DNA of 64,000 bases from Albifimbria verrucaria (lineage: Eukaryota; Ascomycota; Sordariomycetes; Hypocreales; Stachybotryaceae). The position numbers and the translations under genes were made by a program. Of this stretch, positions 10,632 through 22,252 are shown piece after piece; the first letter of the stretch is position 1; each line of letters begins with the position of its first letter. The notes under the pieces were generated by a model, which worked only from the letters and a program-made list of their open reading frames with translations, was not told the DNA's origin and searched no databases. Location: assembly GCA_020081605.1 (NCBI GenBank), contig JAHREC010000013.1, positions 4,774,001 through 4,838,000 on the forward strand, in the 5' to 3' direction.

Positions 10632-11788
10632 CGGAGTAGGCAAGTTGTTGAGCGAGTGATCATGAATTCCAAAGGGAACCCTTCTGTTCTTATCCAGAAC
10701 GAATGCGACAATGGATGGTACTGAATCAACCGAACCACGGGCAGGCCAGGGCCAGATCGTGGGGCTGTCAGTCCTTAAAGGAATCTGGGGAGAGCGCAAG
10801 CTTGGCGAAGCTATACAAGGCGATCTCATAGAAGTGGGTAACGAACGAAGCACGGAGTAGCGAGTGGAGAGTGTATGTCACGGACGAGAAACATGGGCTC
10901 CACGTCTTCGCGACATCATTCAGGCCGGACGGCCACGAAGAACCATGGATGGGGATGAGTGAAGCAGCAGCTAGCTAGTCAGTAGCCTGCCAAGTGGAGG
11001 GAGGTAGGGAGTGAGGGAGGAAGAGTGGCACCAGCGCGATTAAAGACGTCGACCTTTTTCAAGATGTCGAAGAGTCGACCGCCCGCCCCTCCCCTCCCCG
11101 GTCGATGAGCAATGCATCATTCTTATCGGAGCGAGCAAGTAGCCGCACCGCAGGCTTGCTTTTCACAGGCGCGGCGCGCACAGAGAGGCTTCGCTTGGCT
11201 CCGGGAATGTGATATGCAGCAGCAGCCACTAGGACTGGGACTGGGACCGGGACCAGGAACTAGGCACCGTTGCTACTCGCATGGCGCCATGCGGCCAAAC
11301 CAATGGCTGCAGCCAACCTTGTTTCCCGCGACGACAACTTGGAGGGTGTGGAGCCCAGTGGGATTCATGGCGATGACGGACGCGGTGCAGCGCAAGCTGC
11401 GGCAAAAGCCTGGGCTCCATCTTGGCTTGCCCGCCTAGCGTTTGCCGGCGTGTCCAGACTGGCGCTGGCACAGATCTAGGCCATCGAAAAGCCTTGCTGC
11501 ATTGGGGAGGCAGTTTGGCCATGTACGGTACAGGTACAGTATCGGTAGTGGTAAAGTGGTAAGTAACTAGTGCCAAACCCTGCCCTTCCAATTGTCCGTT
11601 TCCGTTGGACGACATGGAATCGCCGATCGCTCTCGGGAAGTTGAAGCGGGTAAAGCTGCAAGGTGCCCGTTTTGTCGCAGAAAAAAATAAAATAATAATA
11701 ATACCAACAACGATAACACGGGAGCGCTGTAAGTTAGTTAGTAGGCAGATGGCTGGCTGGCTGGGCAGACAAGACGGGACAGGAGGAT

Positions 11789-11810
11789 AGGACACAGGAC
11801 ACAGGACACA
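11789..11810 (+). repeat. short tandem repeat ACAGGAC
   Basis: Three consecutive copies of a 7-nt ACAGGAC-type unit in intergenic DNA. Confidence 0.6.
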
Positions 11811-11833
11811 ACTTGCGTCATGCCTACCTAACC

Positions 11834-11870
11834 ACAGATTACAGATTACAGATTGCATATTACAGATTAC
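11834..11870 (+). repeat. short tandem repeat ACAGATT
   Basis: Three direct copies of ACAGATT, an imperfect spacer (GCATATT), then another copy. Intergenic low-complexity DNA. Confidence 0.6.
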
Positions 11871-13882
11871 ACAACCAGGTTTCAACCAAAGCGGGTAGCA
11901 TCAACATCCACGGCCGAAAAAGCTTTCTCAACCCGTCCACTCTAGCCATGGGGAAAATGAAGGGCACCACCTAATCCAGACGGCGTGGTTGGCTGCTGAG
12001 AACCACTGCTCCCTATCTACAGGGGTTGCTGCCAGGTTTTTTTCGCACGTCCAGTCCCCAGTGAAAAAGGCTTGCATGAGAGACCAGGATCCTGCCAGAG
12101 ATTGACAGGAGAGCTTGCGCGTTCCCGCCCAGCGCTGCAGCTAAACGATCTGCAACCAGTGGGAAAAAGCTGTTGCCAGGAAAAGTGCCGAACCTGGCAA
12201 AATTGCATGGCACACATCATGTCGGAACAGGAAGCCGTCGATGCGCTGACCAGCGACCCCACGGCCCAGCGCACGCCGTCATCCATCATCACCACCAAGT
12301 TACTACTGACTGCATTCTGCTGTTTGCCCATGCGCATGCGCTGTCGCCATGGCCTCGTTCCAGGCAAGCCGCTCTCTCTCTCTTTCTCGGCGGCATTCCT
12401 TGGTGACTAGTCCGTCCCCATACACTTTCTCCTTCTCTGCAACACTCCCCAACGTCTCATGTCCAATGGAGAAAGAAAAAACGCTTAGCTCATACGCTGT
12501 AACGTCGACACCTAGGCTTGTTCGAGATAAGAATGGCGCTTGGGTCCGTGAGACCAGTTCGCCCTCTCCCTCTAGCCCTAGTGCAGACGCTTGCTGCGAC
12601 TCGTTACGCCTGTTGGTCCCAGACGCCGCCCCTGGTGCGAATCATAGTCCCGACGGCACAGCATACGAGTTGGTAGTTTCGAGCTGATGCACACAATGCC
12701 TGGAAGTTGCCTAGAATAGAACTCTCGCGAGAGAGTAGGAAACATTGTTTCTGATTCATGCTCATACCCGAGAGACTTCAATGGTTTGACAGCTTCGTAA
12801 ACCGCTTTCAGACAAGTCAGTCGTTTGGGTGTCGAAACTCGGCATCATAGCGACAGTCCAGCAAGACTCCTTAGACCTGGAGCCGCGCAGTCCGGGTACC
12901 TCCACGAGTCCTTACTTTTTTTCCCTCTTCCTTTTTTTCTTTCTCAACAACCCGTCATAGGTTTCCAAATTGTCTATCGCAGGCCCAGGCTCTTCCTTGG
13001 CTTGCGCGCCGTTCCTGTCCCCATCCATTTAGCCTCAAGTTGCTAAGGATTCATTAGCGGCCGGCCTTTTTCTCCTGTCGACGCCACTGGTTGACCGACC
13101 CTCCCAGAGCCACGCTCAGCACGGCGCAGGTCTCGGAGGTTCGTCGCAGGCTGGATTCAACCCAGTACAAATTCGACTGGTTTAGTTCCAACAGTTGCAG
13201 AAGCCGTCATCAACTGTATCCCCAACCCCTCTCTCTACCCACTTCAGCCCGCATAAACCTCCGGCACCACCAAGGTCTGGAAAGATGCAGTAACAGCCTC
13301 ACTTGTGGGCTTTCCATGGACCCTTTCCGTCTTGGCGAGCCCTTGCTTGACAAGTTTTAGCCGATGGTTACTGAATGATTAGAGAGTTGGCGCGTCCCCG
13401 CAAGTCGGACACGAGACGTTTTGATGAGATGCCAATGTTGCCTAGTCACATCTATACGCCGTCTCACTTGTCTCATCCCCGAAACCGTTTGAAAGCAGAA
13501 GCCGCTTCTCTGGTAGCAGCTAGGGCTATTTTCTATTGCCGATACTTCTCTTCTACCCCATTCAATGGATCAGTCCACTGCCCTTTTCCTCGGCCATGGC
13601 CCGATACAGCTCGGCCATACTAGAAACCACCAACATGTAGGCGCAGATCTATCTGCAAATGACTGGGACACGAAGCTATCACTCTTTCTCAAGCCGGCAC
13701 ATATCATGCTTCCTTCATAATTCCGGTAAGCTAATCGGGAGGATTGCAATAAATACGAGAATAATCACAAGTTTTGATGTCATCTATGGAGTGTGTTGAT
13801 CACACCTGGTGGCGTTTATCCACTCAGGCTGCTACCTATCCTCGCTGCTCTGTAAAACAGTCGTCCACACATAATACTTCTT

Positions 13883-16800
13883 TTAAGCCTCCACATTCTC
13901 AAAGAGGAATGTTGGCAAACCAGGCACAGCATTCTCCGCCGCAGGTGCCGAGATCTCCACCTCCTTGCCGTCTGCTAGGTTGACGCCCTTCTTACCACCC
14001 TCGGCGACCAGCAGGACATCGCAGGCAACCAGGCCAGCCGTTCGCTTGAGGCCAGGGACCATCTGCAGCAGTGTCTCCTTCTCGTCAAACACCAGCTTCT
14101 GCTCCAGAACCACCGACGCGGGCTCTCCGATCTGCAGGCGCCTCTTCAAGTTCTGCACAAACGGCATGGCCTTCTTCATCTCACCCATCTTGCCAATCTT
14201 TCCGTTCAGCTCCTTGTCATTGACCGAGTTGCTCGACTCGTCCCACATCTCCTTCAGAAGGTCAATGTACTTGGCCTGCCATGAGGGAATTTGTCGGTCA
14301 TGTAGATAGTCAGCTTCTTTGGCTTCTTGGGGTCGAAAGTCAGCTCCTTGCCCTTGGCCTTCTTCTTCAGCTGGAGACTCTCCGCCGAGTTGACGTTTGA
14401 AGCGGTAGTTCGGACGTAGTCACGCTTGGCAGACAAGCTTGCATCAACAGCCGGCACCTTGGGGAAGGTGACGTTGTGGATGGTAGAGTCCTTCTTGAGC
14501 ACTTCCAGCCAGATGTATTCGGACCAGTGAGGAGCAATGACAGTCATCAGCACAGCTTGAAGCTCAATATATTTGAACACTAGGTCCTTGTGCATCTTGA
14601 TGTTGGCACCTGCGCACGCCTCGCGGTAGAAATCACGAGCGCTTGTCAACTCGTAGAGGGCAGCCTTGAGTGCCAGCTTGTAGTTGGTGTTGGCGTACTG
14701 GGTGATAGCTTCCTGGGCCAAACCGTTGATTTCGTTCTCGAAGAGCTTGTCTTGGAACGAGTTCAGCTCGCCAGTGCGCAGCTCGGCCTGGTCGCGAACC
14801 ATCTCCTCGCACCACTCACGAAGAGTGTACAGACGGAGAATGTTGTTGTCGGCAACGTCTTCCTCGAAGTTGGCATCGTTGACACCATCACCTGCATCGG
14901 CAAGAGCAATACGGGAGGCATCGGCACCGTACTTGGTGGTCAGGTCTTGAAGAGTCATGAAGTTACCCGTGCTCTTGCTCATCTTCTCACCGTTCAGCGT
15001 CAGATGTCCGTTAGCACGGACACTTCGGGGCCAGTACTCGGGAGGGAAGATGGCCAGGTGAATGTAGAGGAAGAAGGTCAAGTGGTTGGGGATCAAATCC
15101 TTGCCCGAGGTACGCAGGTCCAGAGGGTAGAAGTACTCGAACTCACGGCGCATGCTTTCCAGAGTCTCCTTGGGAATCTTGGACTTGCTCAGGATATCGT
15201 CGTCCAGGTCTCGGCGGCAGAAGATGTAGTCCCAGACCTCGTCGATCATCTGGTCAGCGGCAACGTTTCCGAGACCCTTTTCACGGCCAAAGATGTCCTT
15301 GTGCAGGTAATGCGCGACAGTGTAGTAAGCCATGTAGATAGTCGAGTCACTCAGACTCTCCACAAGGAACTGCTTGTCCCAGGGCAGTTTCGAACCCAGT
15401 CCGAAAGATCGAGCGCAAGCCCACTGGTTCAGCCAGTTCAGAACACTCTCAAAGCCGTTCTTGGTTTCCGCGGTGTAAGTCTCAAGACCCTTGCCATCGG
15501 CGTTCTCAACCCACTTGAGAGCCTGCTGCTTCCACGACTCCTCACCGTAATCCAGGTACCACTGGTCCAGCAAGGCGACGATGCAGTCGTCGCCGGATCG
15601 GCTGACAACCTTGCGCTCCGGCTCGGAGTAGGCAAAGGCCTCGCCGGCGTCGATCAGCTGCTGCCTGACCTTGGGCTTGGCAACCTCGACCTTCTCGCCC
15701 TTGAACTCGCCAATCTTGAGAGTACCCTGGTAGTAACCCTCCTTGTATGCAAGTTCCTTGGCCTCCTCCAGCTGCTTAGTGTCCTTTGGCGAGGCAATCT
15801 TCAGCTTCTTCACCAAGAATGGGGCGCAGAGGTCGCCATACGAAGGGGTGTCGATGATGGGCACAATCTCGAGCTCGGCCCACTCCTTCTTGATGCCATA
15901 GTAATCAGCCTTCTTGGCCAGGTCGGTGACGGTAGCATAATCATCAGGGCTGTCAGAAGGAACGGAAGTAACGACACCAGTACCCTTGGTTGGCAGAACA
16001 GTGTCCATAGGCAGGACACGGACACCATCCTTGTGAACGGAAAGAGGAGCATTAACCAGGGTTCCGACCAAAGCAGAGCCCTCGATATCGGCAACCTTCT
16101 CAACGGATCCCTCCTTGGCAAAAACGCCCTGGTAGGCCATGTTGCGGGCGGCGCGCTCAGTCACAACATAGTAGTCGGTCTCGTTGGCCTTGAAGACACC
16201 GTAGGTGATCTTGGGGCCCACGAAGCAGCAAGTCTGACCGTACATGGTCTCGGGTCGCAGGGTGGCGGGAACGAGGAAGAAGTTGGCTCCCTCGGGTACC
16301 TTGCCCTTGACGGCCTCGGCGGCCTGAGGAGCCCAGTCCAGGACCTTGAGCTTCAGGGCAGTGTACTCCTGTGGGTTCACAGCCTCACCTTCGGCACGGT
16401 CGTGGTCCATACAAGGCTGTCCATCCTTGATAGAGTAAATGGTGTATCGCTTGCCGAACTTGATCTTCTGGAGCTCCTTGAGACGAATCATCTGCCAGCG
16501 GATAAAGGCATCATAGTACGGGTTAGCATCAGTGGTGACGAAGCTTCGGCGCCAGTCGACTCGGCAACCGAAGTTGTTGAGGTCTCGCACAACCAGAGGA
16601 GGGAAGTACTTCAGCCAGTGCTGGGGATCAGCAAACTTGTGGATCTCCTCCGAGGGATGCCAATAGCCTTCATGATCTGGAACTGGTACTTCATCTTGAC
16701 CGTCTTGGCAGCAGCCTTGCCCTTCTTTGCGACGAACTTGGTGGGATCCTCCTTGGTCTGCTTAGCGGCCGGCTTGGCCTCCTCGACGGTGGCCTCGTCC

Positions 16801-17316
16801 GGGTTGTATCCTGAGAAGTCCTCGCCGAACATCTTGATCTCGTTGATAAGCTTGTCAGCGCAGGCCTTGATGGGCATGCCGGTACAGTGGAAGCCCATGG
16901 GGAAGAGTGTGCGCTTTCCTGCATCCTGGCCACACCAGCACCGAACTCGATCTTGCTGACGGAGAAGGAGTGGCCAGCATGGAGGGTACCGTTCATGTAG
17001 GGGTAGGCCATGGTTCCGAAGAACTTGGGGTATTTCTCGCGCAGCTCAGCGGCGGAGATGGAGTGCAGAGGGATCTCGGTAGTCGAGGGGCATCGGTTTC
17101 GAAGACACGATCTTCCTGCCATTTCTTCTGGTATTTCTTCTCGACGGCGATCAGAGAGTCACGCTTCTCCGTCTGATAACTCGTGTCAGCAGGGGTCGAT
17201 TCATCTCCATGGCATTCATGCCGGGTAGTTGCAGGGTTACTCACTCCCTTCAACTCTTTCGTCTTGGAGATGGTCAGGGCCTCCATGGCCTGAGAGGGCG
17301 AGGTGGTGGCAGCCAT
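13883..17316 (-). CDS. cytosolic leucyl-tRNA synthetase
   Basis: Class I aminoacyl-tRNA synthetase charging tRNA-Leu in the cytosol. Exon 1 17316-17245, intron 17244-17173, exon 2 17172-13883; about 1,121 residues after repair, matching fungal cytosolic LeuRS. Seen: the HIGH-type motif HAGHSF after TMAYPYMNGTL, the long CP1 editing insertion with a TLRPETMYGQT segment, the WLNQWACARSFGLGSKLPWD core, the KMSKS motif (GEKMSKSTGNF) and the anticodon-binding C-terminal half. The start ATG at 17316 gives MAATTSPSQAMEAL; a TTG-type extension of ten codons upstream is unlikely. Four single bases appear missing, at 17087-17090, 16918-16919, 16650-16651 and 14285-14287, each in a C or G run on the coding strand, so the gene is split over several frames. 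A 789-codon open frame on the opposite strand is a shadow. Confidence 0.95.
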
Positions 17317-18079
17317 TGTAGAGCTTGTGCGTTGAAAGAGAGACAATCTGGCAGACTCACGGCAGCAGTGTCACGCTTTTAAGCACTTCTTCCGGCACCC
17401 TTGAAATGACTCAATGGAATATAACGTGCCGCTCTCATCCACGAAGACGCCAGCAGGAATTTTTGAGTCAACAACTTGAGGCGAGGCTTTGCTGCGACGA
17501 GGGTCGACCAAATCGCGGGGCACTGATAAGGTACGTACTGTACCGCACTGGCCGGACCTGCCCAAGCCTTAGCCCTGCACTCGCTCACTTGCAGCACCAC
17601 CATGACAACCAGGTACCTATGACATATCCACGACACAGAGAAGCCGACTTCGGATATCACAGACTAGGAATTTCCTTGATTTTTGGAGAAGGCGCAAAGC
17701 CTCCCTTTTTTTTTCTTTTTTTTTTTTCTTTCGTCTCGAATTTGAATCGCAGAGTCAAGCATGTGGTTTATTATTCGTTGCCGTAGCCTTCATTGCTTTT
17801 CTATGCTCTGTACCTAACTAGCATGTACAGGAAAAAACGGGTGTGGCGCCAATGACCTACATCACAGTACCTCCATGACTGTGCTGTTGTGGCTGTGCTC
17901 CGATACTCCCTAGTACTCAGATGACCCTGGTTCGACTCAGGTACCTAGGTACCTTTACCTTCGCGTCGCCGCAACTTTGCTCGAGCACCCGACGTCTACC
18001 TTTGCGACTCACACGAGCGTCGAGCCCACCCTTTATCACGGCAATCAATTCCGGCGACGACATCGGTGCATGATCAGTC
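17317..18079. promoter_or_regulatory. shared upstream region of LeuRS and the small membrane-protein gene
   Basis: 763 nt between divergent starts. It contains a strong T-rich tract (about 17705-17731, interrupted T runs), typical of nucleosome-poor fungal promoters, and a perfect palindrome GGTACCTAGGTACC at 17940-17953. Confidence 0.5.
17940..17953. promoter_or_regulatory. 14-nt perfect palindrome GGTACCTAGGTACC
   Basis: The sequence equals its own reverse complement and lies 127 nt upstream of the start at 18080. Related TACCTA/TAGGTA words occur in other intergenic regions of this window. A binding site for a dimeric factor is possible but unproven. Confidence 0.4.
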
Positions 18080-18659
18080 ATGTTCCCTACCCTAGTCAGG
18101 CGTCTGGCCCAGCCAGCCAAGGAGGCGCTGGGCAAACGAGCTGGCTTGAGCATGGCCAACAACCCATACAAGACGAGAAAAGAATGGCCACCAAACTTCA
18201 AGGAGCTTAATCCCCAGCAACAGCTTCGCTTCGAGAAGAAGTACAAGCGCCGCATCCTCCTCGCGGGCAGATCCCCACGCTGGGAAAAGGGCGTCAAGTA
18301 TGCTCAGCTTGTAACCATGACAGGTTCGTCCAACTTTGCATGCTCTGTTGAGCTCACGTTCGGGACAAGACATTGATGTTTTGATAGCGGCCGTTGTATG
18401 GATCATATTCTACGGCGAGTTTGACTGGTGGGGTCAAAAATACAAGCCATCTGAAGAGGTTCGTCTGCTCTACCACCGTAATCCAGCCTTCGTCTCACAG
18501 TCACAGCTTCCTAAACGCGCGGCGCAACTCTTCGGCGCCCTCGACGCCGAGAAACGATACGAGCGCCGACCGGACGCCCCCGCCGCCGCCGCCCAAAGAA
18601 CCGGAGTCGAAGTGATGATGTGTACAAAACCCTGCATTTGGCTGGCGTACGGAGTTTGA
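18080..18659 (+). CDS. small mitochondrial-type single-pass membrane protein, conserved unknown
   Basis: Exon 1 18080-18323, intron 18324-18387 (64 nt, GTTCGT donor, TAG acceptor), exon 2 from 18388. The N-terminus (MFPTLVRRLAQPAKEALGKR) is basic and amphipathic like a mitochondrial presequence. A conserved-looking segment follows: YKTRKEWPPNFKELNPQQQL, then FEKKYKRRILLA. A single hydrophobic helix spans the splice junction (AQLVTM then AAVVWIIFYG), with a basic segment before it. The layout recalls small fungal mitochondrial proteins such as MIOREX components, but I cannot assign a name. The C-terminal end is uncertain: the frame used stops at 18657-18659, while another frame gives a proline run ending PPPPPPKEPESK at 18615; a base error could decide between them. 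Divergent from LeuRS. Confidence 0.65.
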
Positions 18660-18741
18660 AGCAAGGCCAAGGCCGGGCTTTGTATGGTAATTCTGCTGGA
18701 TAGGCTCTCTAATCCCTTCTCCAACTTGTTCTACTGGTGCA

Positions 18742-19372
18742 TCATCTGCCGGGCCAAGCAAAGTTAGCGCCCATTCCGAGACCTGATGCCAACCCAGAGC
18801 CGCGGCCCTCGTTGACCGGACGCTTCGCAACAGTTCCTTGCGCCCGGACGCCTGCTACGATGCGGTCGAGATGTGTTTCTACCACTACACCGCCTATAAT
18901 CATTTCCGACAGAGTCGCGTGTAGTGTCTCGAAGTTGAATATAAGATCAAGCTCGCAGACATTTTCAAACAGCTTGTCAAGCGCTTCCACGTATACTTGT
19001 ATCAAGTCGATCAAGGCGAGCGGTGATTCTGTCGACGTAGAGATGACGATGAAGTAGAGTGTCGCGTAGTTTCGGTACGTCACCAGCGAGGGACATCTTT
19101 CTGCTCCTCGGAGGAGTTGTGGGAGGTTCCTGAAGCTGCCAGCAAGGAGGTAGAGGCAGGAAGTTGCAAGATCCAGCTGGCCGATTCGACACAAGCGTAA
19201 ATATCTCGGAAATCAACCGTTGTTGTATGCTTGTTTCCTAAAGCCGGTGTTAGCTCCCATAGCGACGCCTGATTCGTAGGACTCGGAGGAATATAGGACG
19301 CACCAGCTGAGTGTAGAATTTGGTTAGGCGCGGCTGGCCTTGGCCATTAAAGACCAGAAATGCATTGATCAT
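18742..19372 (-). CDS. APS3: AP-3 adaptor complex subunit sigma
   Basis: Small subunit of the AP-3 clathrin-type adaptor that sorts cargo from Golgi/endosomes to the vacuole. Exon 1 19372-19304 begins MINAFLVFNGQGQPRLTKFY, the hallmark N-terminus of the family. Intron 19303-19238 (66 nt). Exon 2 19237-18742 carries SEIFTLVSNRPAGSCNF, the core YATLYFIVISTSTESPLALI and FENVCELDLIFNF, then SEMIIGGVVVET. About 188 residues after repair, within family size, with a Gly-rich tail ending ANFAWPGR. Two coding-strand C bases appear missing, near 19146-19147 (after LPLPP) and 19090-19092 (before SLVTYRN), which scatter the gene over frames. Divergent from frataxin, 385 nt away. Confidence 0.92.
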
Positions 19373-19757
19373 GGCTCAGACGTAACGCCTGTTGCTGGTG
19401 TTTGGGCGCGTACCTGGACATCACTGACGATGGTGGGGCACACTTCCGACTCTCAAGGTCAGCAAGTCGCTTGCACGTGACTCATATACCTAGCTCCCTG
19501 CGAGACTACGGTAGGTACTATCTACTACCTACAGAGTACTGTAGGTATGACTCCCCGCTATCTGTACCTGGGACTAGGCTCAAAGCAGTGGATAAGAGCT
19601 TCTCTGCTGTACTTATCGCTGGGAAGCTCATCTTGGCTAACCATCGTCATCTCGCAGGACAGCAATCAGAGGGTAACATCTGCAGCACATCGGATATTTG
19701 AAGATAATTCATACATCAATTCAAATAATCACTTTCCTTGTTTCACTCTCTGCAACA
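19373..19757. promoter_or_regulatory. shared upstream region of AP-3 sigma and frataxin
   Basis: 385 nt between divergent start codons. It contains a dense run of GTAGGTA/TACCTA words at about 19509-19548. No gene is seen inside. Confidence 0.5.
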
Positions 19758-20418
19758 ATGACTCGACAAATCCTGTTCCAAGCCTCACGGCTGGCCTCGC
19801 GAGCCGTCCGAAGAAGCAATATCAGCCATGGAAGCCTACGACTTGCGATGCCCATTGTCTCCGCCACCATCCCGCGGGCTCTCCCATCATCAATGGCATT
19901 CTCCAGTAGCTCGCCACGACAGAAGGGGATCATGCCTGACACGGACAGTCCTGCTACAGAGGCGAAGAACACAGAGCCGGCCGTTGCGGTAGCAGAGCTG
20001 TCCGAAGGGGAGTATCACGAACTAGCCGACGCCTACCTCGAGACCGTTCTGAGCAAGGTTGAGGAGCTCCAAGACGCGAGAGAGGATCTGGATATTGAGT
20101 ATTCGGTACGAGTTACTAGGCTGAAACCTTGAGGAGTCACATGCACTAACAGTTCATACGGGTAGGCCGGCGTTATGACCATCACCGTCACGAACAAGGG
20201 CACATATGTTCTGAACAAACAACCACCCAACAAGCAAATCTGGCTCTCTTCCCCATCTCCGGTCCGAAGCGATATGATTGGTGTGTCGTCGGCGACAGCC
20301 AGGGCGATAAGGAGGGCACTGCGTCGGGACATTGGATCTACGCGAGAGATGGTAGCTCCTGGATGAGATTCTGCTTGAGGAAATCGAAGTGGATCTGGCC
20401 AGGCAGCCTCACGAGTAA
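19758..20418 (+). CDS. YFH1: frataxin, mitochondrial iron-sulfur assembly factor
   Basis: Mitochondrial matrix protein that stimulates cysteine desulfurase during Fe-S cluster synthesis. Exon 1 19758-20105, intron 20106-20165 (60 nt), exon 2 20166-20418; 200 residues after repair. Residues 1-60 form a basic Ser/Arg-rich targeting region ([20 protein letters not shown]). The acidic helix is clear: [20 protein letters not shown], then [15 protein letters not shown]. Exon 2 gives the beta-sheet: [29 protein letters not shown], then (after repair) YDWC and the final helix [11 protein letters not shown]. Two C bases appear missing, at 20251-20254 and 20358-20359. The ATG at 19758 (CAACAATGA) is chosen over an upstream in-frame start at 19698. 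Convergent with the LYR gene at 21110-21408. Confidence 0.93.
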
Positions 20419-21109
20419 ACGCGATCTTGTTGTAATTTGTCAATGTACGATTAGTTATTTCTGGAGTCTGGGTACATCTTGGGTGGATTGGCCGTACGAT
20501 ATCCCAAAAACATATTTGAATTGAGAAACACATAATTCCTACCGCAGCGGCTCCTTACAAGCGCATGTTTTCTTCATTACACGGCTCTTGCCGCATAGAT
20601 GCGATATATTAACTTGTGACTCTGTAAATTCACATGGTCCCTGCAATTGTCCCAGCCAATTCCCAACTCATCCCATGTTTGTACAATGGTAGATATAATA
20701 CACATTCAGTTTCTGAAACGATTCAATGACCTCCGTCAGGCTTGGTTCTAACTCCTCCAACTTTACGGCATGCTTGGCTCATGTTCGTGGTATCATACAA
20801 GAATATTCCGCAAGCAGAAGTCGCATCAAAGTGAGTTGTATCGTGAAACATACTCTTCGATATGCCTTCTCTGCTTGCTCAAAATCGGAATGCTCATCGA
20901 AGACACAGGCCCATGCTCTTGTTTAGCATGGCCAAGGTCATGTCATAGTGCTGGTAAGGATCGGTCGCCTTTCCAGCAGGGGCATTCTCCTTAGATCTCC
21001 ATGATGTCAGTATAATCACAGAAGATGCTATGTCCATCAGATTTATCGTATACTCCTCGCCTCGGTACAGAATAGGAGTGCTCCAACCCTTCGGACAGAA
21101 TATTTGAAC
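20419..21109. other. convergent intergenic region, no gene seen
   Basis: 691 nt between the 3' ends of frataxin and the LYR gene. Only short frames without protein character. Confidence 0.5.
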
Positions 21110-21408
21110 TCACTTTCTCGCAGCATTTTGCGTCCGTTTCCACGACTGCAAGTGGCGTGTCCGATAATGGTGCATATTCACCAGGTTCTTTAATATCTTG
21201 TGCTCTAGGCCGCGCTCCTTGGCGGCCGCATCCAAGAACCAGATTGTCCTCTTCAAAGCCTCCTGGTCCAGCGTGCCCTTCTCGTCTCGGAATGCCTGCC
21301 GCACCTGATCGCGCACTATGCGCCGTGCTGGTTTAGCGTACTGTACGGCCTGTAAAGGCCTTTGTACATATGCCGGTAGGCATGGATAATGCTGCGTTCA
21401 GTTGTCAT
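21110..21408 (-). CDS. LYR-motif mitochondrial protein (DUF1763-like)
   Basis: Reads as one exon from the ATG at 21408 to the stop at 21110, 99 residues once a single G is restored at 21349-21350 (coding strand AGG|CC). The N-terminus MTTERSIIHAYRHMYKGLYR contains the LYR tripeptide and the preceding Y-R-x-x-Y spacing. Then come AKPARRIVRDQVRQAFRDEK and AAAKERGLEHKILKNLV, typical of small helical LYR/Complex1-like proteins. LYR proteins are mitochondrial accessory factors that act with the acyl carrier protein or receive Fe-S clusters. The resemblance to the fungal DUF1763 family is from memory. Without the repair only the last 68 codons are open, so standard annotation would probably miss the N-terminus and the motif. 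Confidence 0.72.
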
Positions 21409-22252
21409 AATAGAACCTTTGTCATTACGGTATCTGAAAGGTGTAAATGTGCTGGTTTGCCTTACACAAATACAAACGGTCAAAGATGTGGGTCAATGGC
21501 GGAACATGCACAGACCACTTTCGGCTTTTCATTTTTATCTTTCATCGACTTCGCAATAAGATACCTACTGTAGTAAAGTTAAGCACTAACGTAATATAGA
21601 GACAACAACCATATTGATTTGGCCTCGATTCAACTATAGGTTGTATTGCCAAGGAGAGTGCTCAAGCCGGTTTTACACACACTGAGACGCCTACAATTGC
21701 TCACTCATAAGCCTCATGCTCGCTTTCAGGTTTGAACGAACAACACATATTCGTGGGTGTACTTTCATACTATACAAGCGTACAACCACAGCATAAGTCT
21801 ATAGTGAAGTGACCAGGAAAGATGCTCGTGACGCAAAGCTCTCTGTACATCTCATCCCCGTCCAGCCCTAATGAATCCAACGCCGTTCCTCGAAATCAAT
21901 CATTGAGCTAGCGCGCGTCGCAAACATTGTATGCGGATATCATTACGCCTGCCATTGTATGTTCTCCATCAATAAGTCGCACTCTATGCGCGTATCCTTC
22001 CGAATATGAAGGCCCATGACCCGAGCTATTGGGCGCTTCATGTTGCTTTCTATATGCAAAATTCTAGTGGAAATCCCATCCGTACCTCATGAGTTATCCT
22101 GCTGTCCCAAAGGAGCATATCGCCCTTGGCCGCTGCCTGTGCTGTCGGCTCGACCGCGTCCGACAACTCGTGACAGCCAGCCGCTGACACTACGGTCCTC
22201 GCCTCCGCTTGTCTGTATCTGAGACTTGTTGTCGTCGTCAATGTCGTTGGCA
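21409..22252. other. intergenic, no gene seen
   Basis: 844 nt between the LYR gene start and the stop of the sugar porter gene, both on the minus strand. No coding evidence. Confidence 0.5.

Larger units (their letters stand above)
10632..13882. other. 3.25-kb intergenic region, no gene seen
   Basis: Many short overlapping frames on both strands, none recognisable. It contains short tandem repeats (11789-11810, 11834-11870), a poly-A/AATAATA patch near 11680-11703 and pyrimidine-rich patches near 12370-12390 and 12910-12945. It probably holds the promoter of the gene at 10158-10631 and the 3' flank of LeuRS. Confidence 0.45.

Noticed and set aside
14590..16959. 789-codon open frame on the plus strand
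   Set aside because: It is exactly antisense to the LeuRS exon 2, has no recognisable domain, and arises from the codon bias of the real gene.
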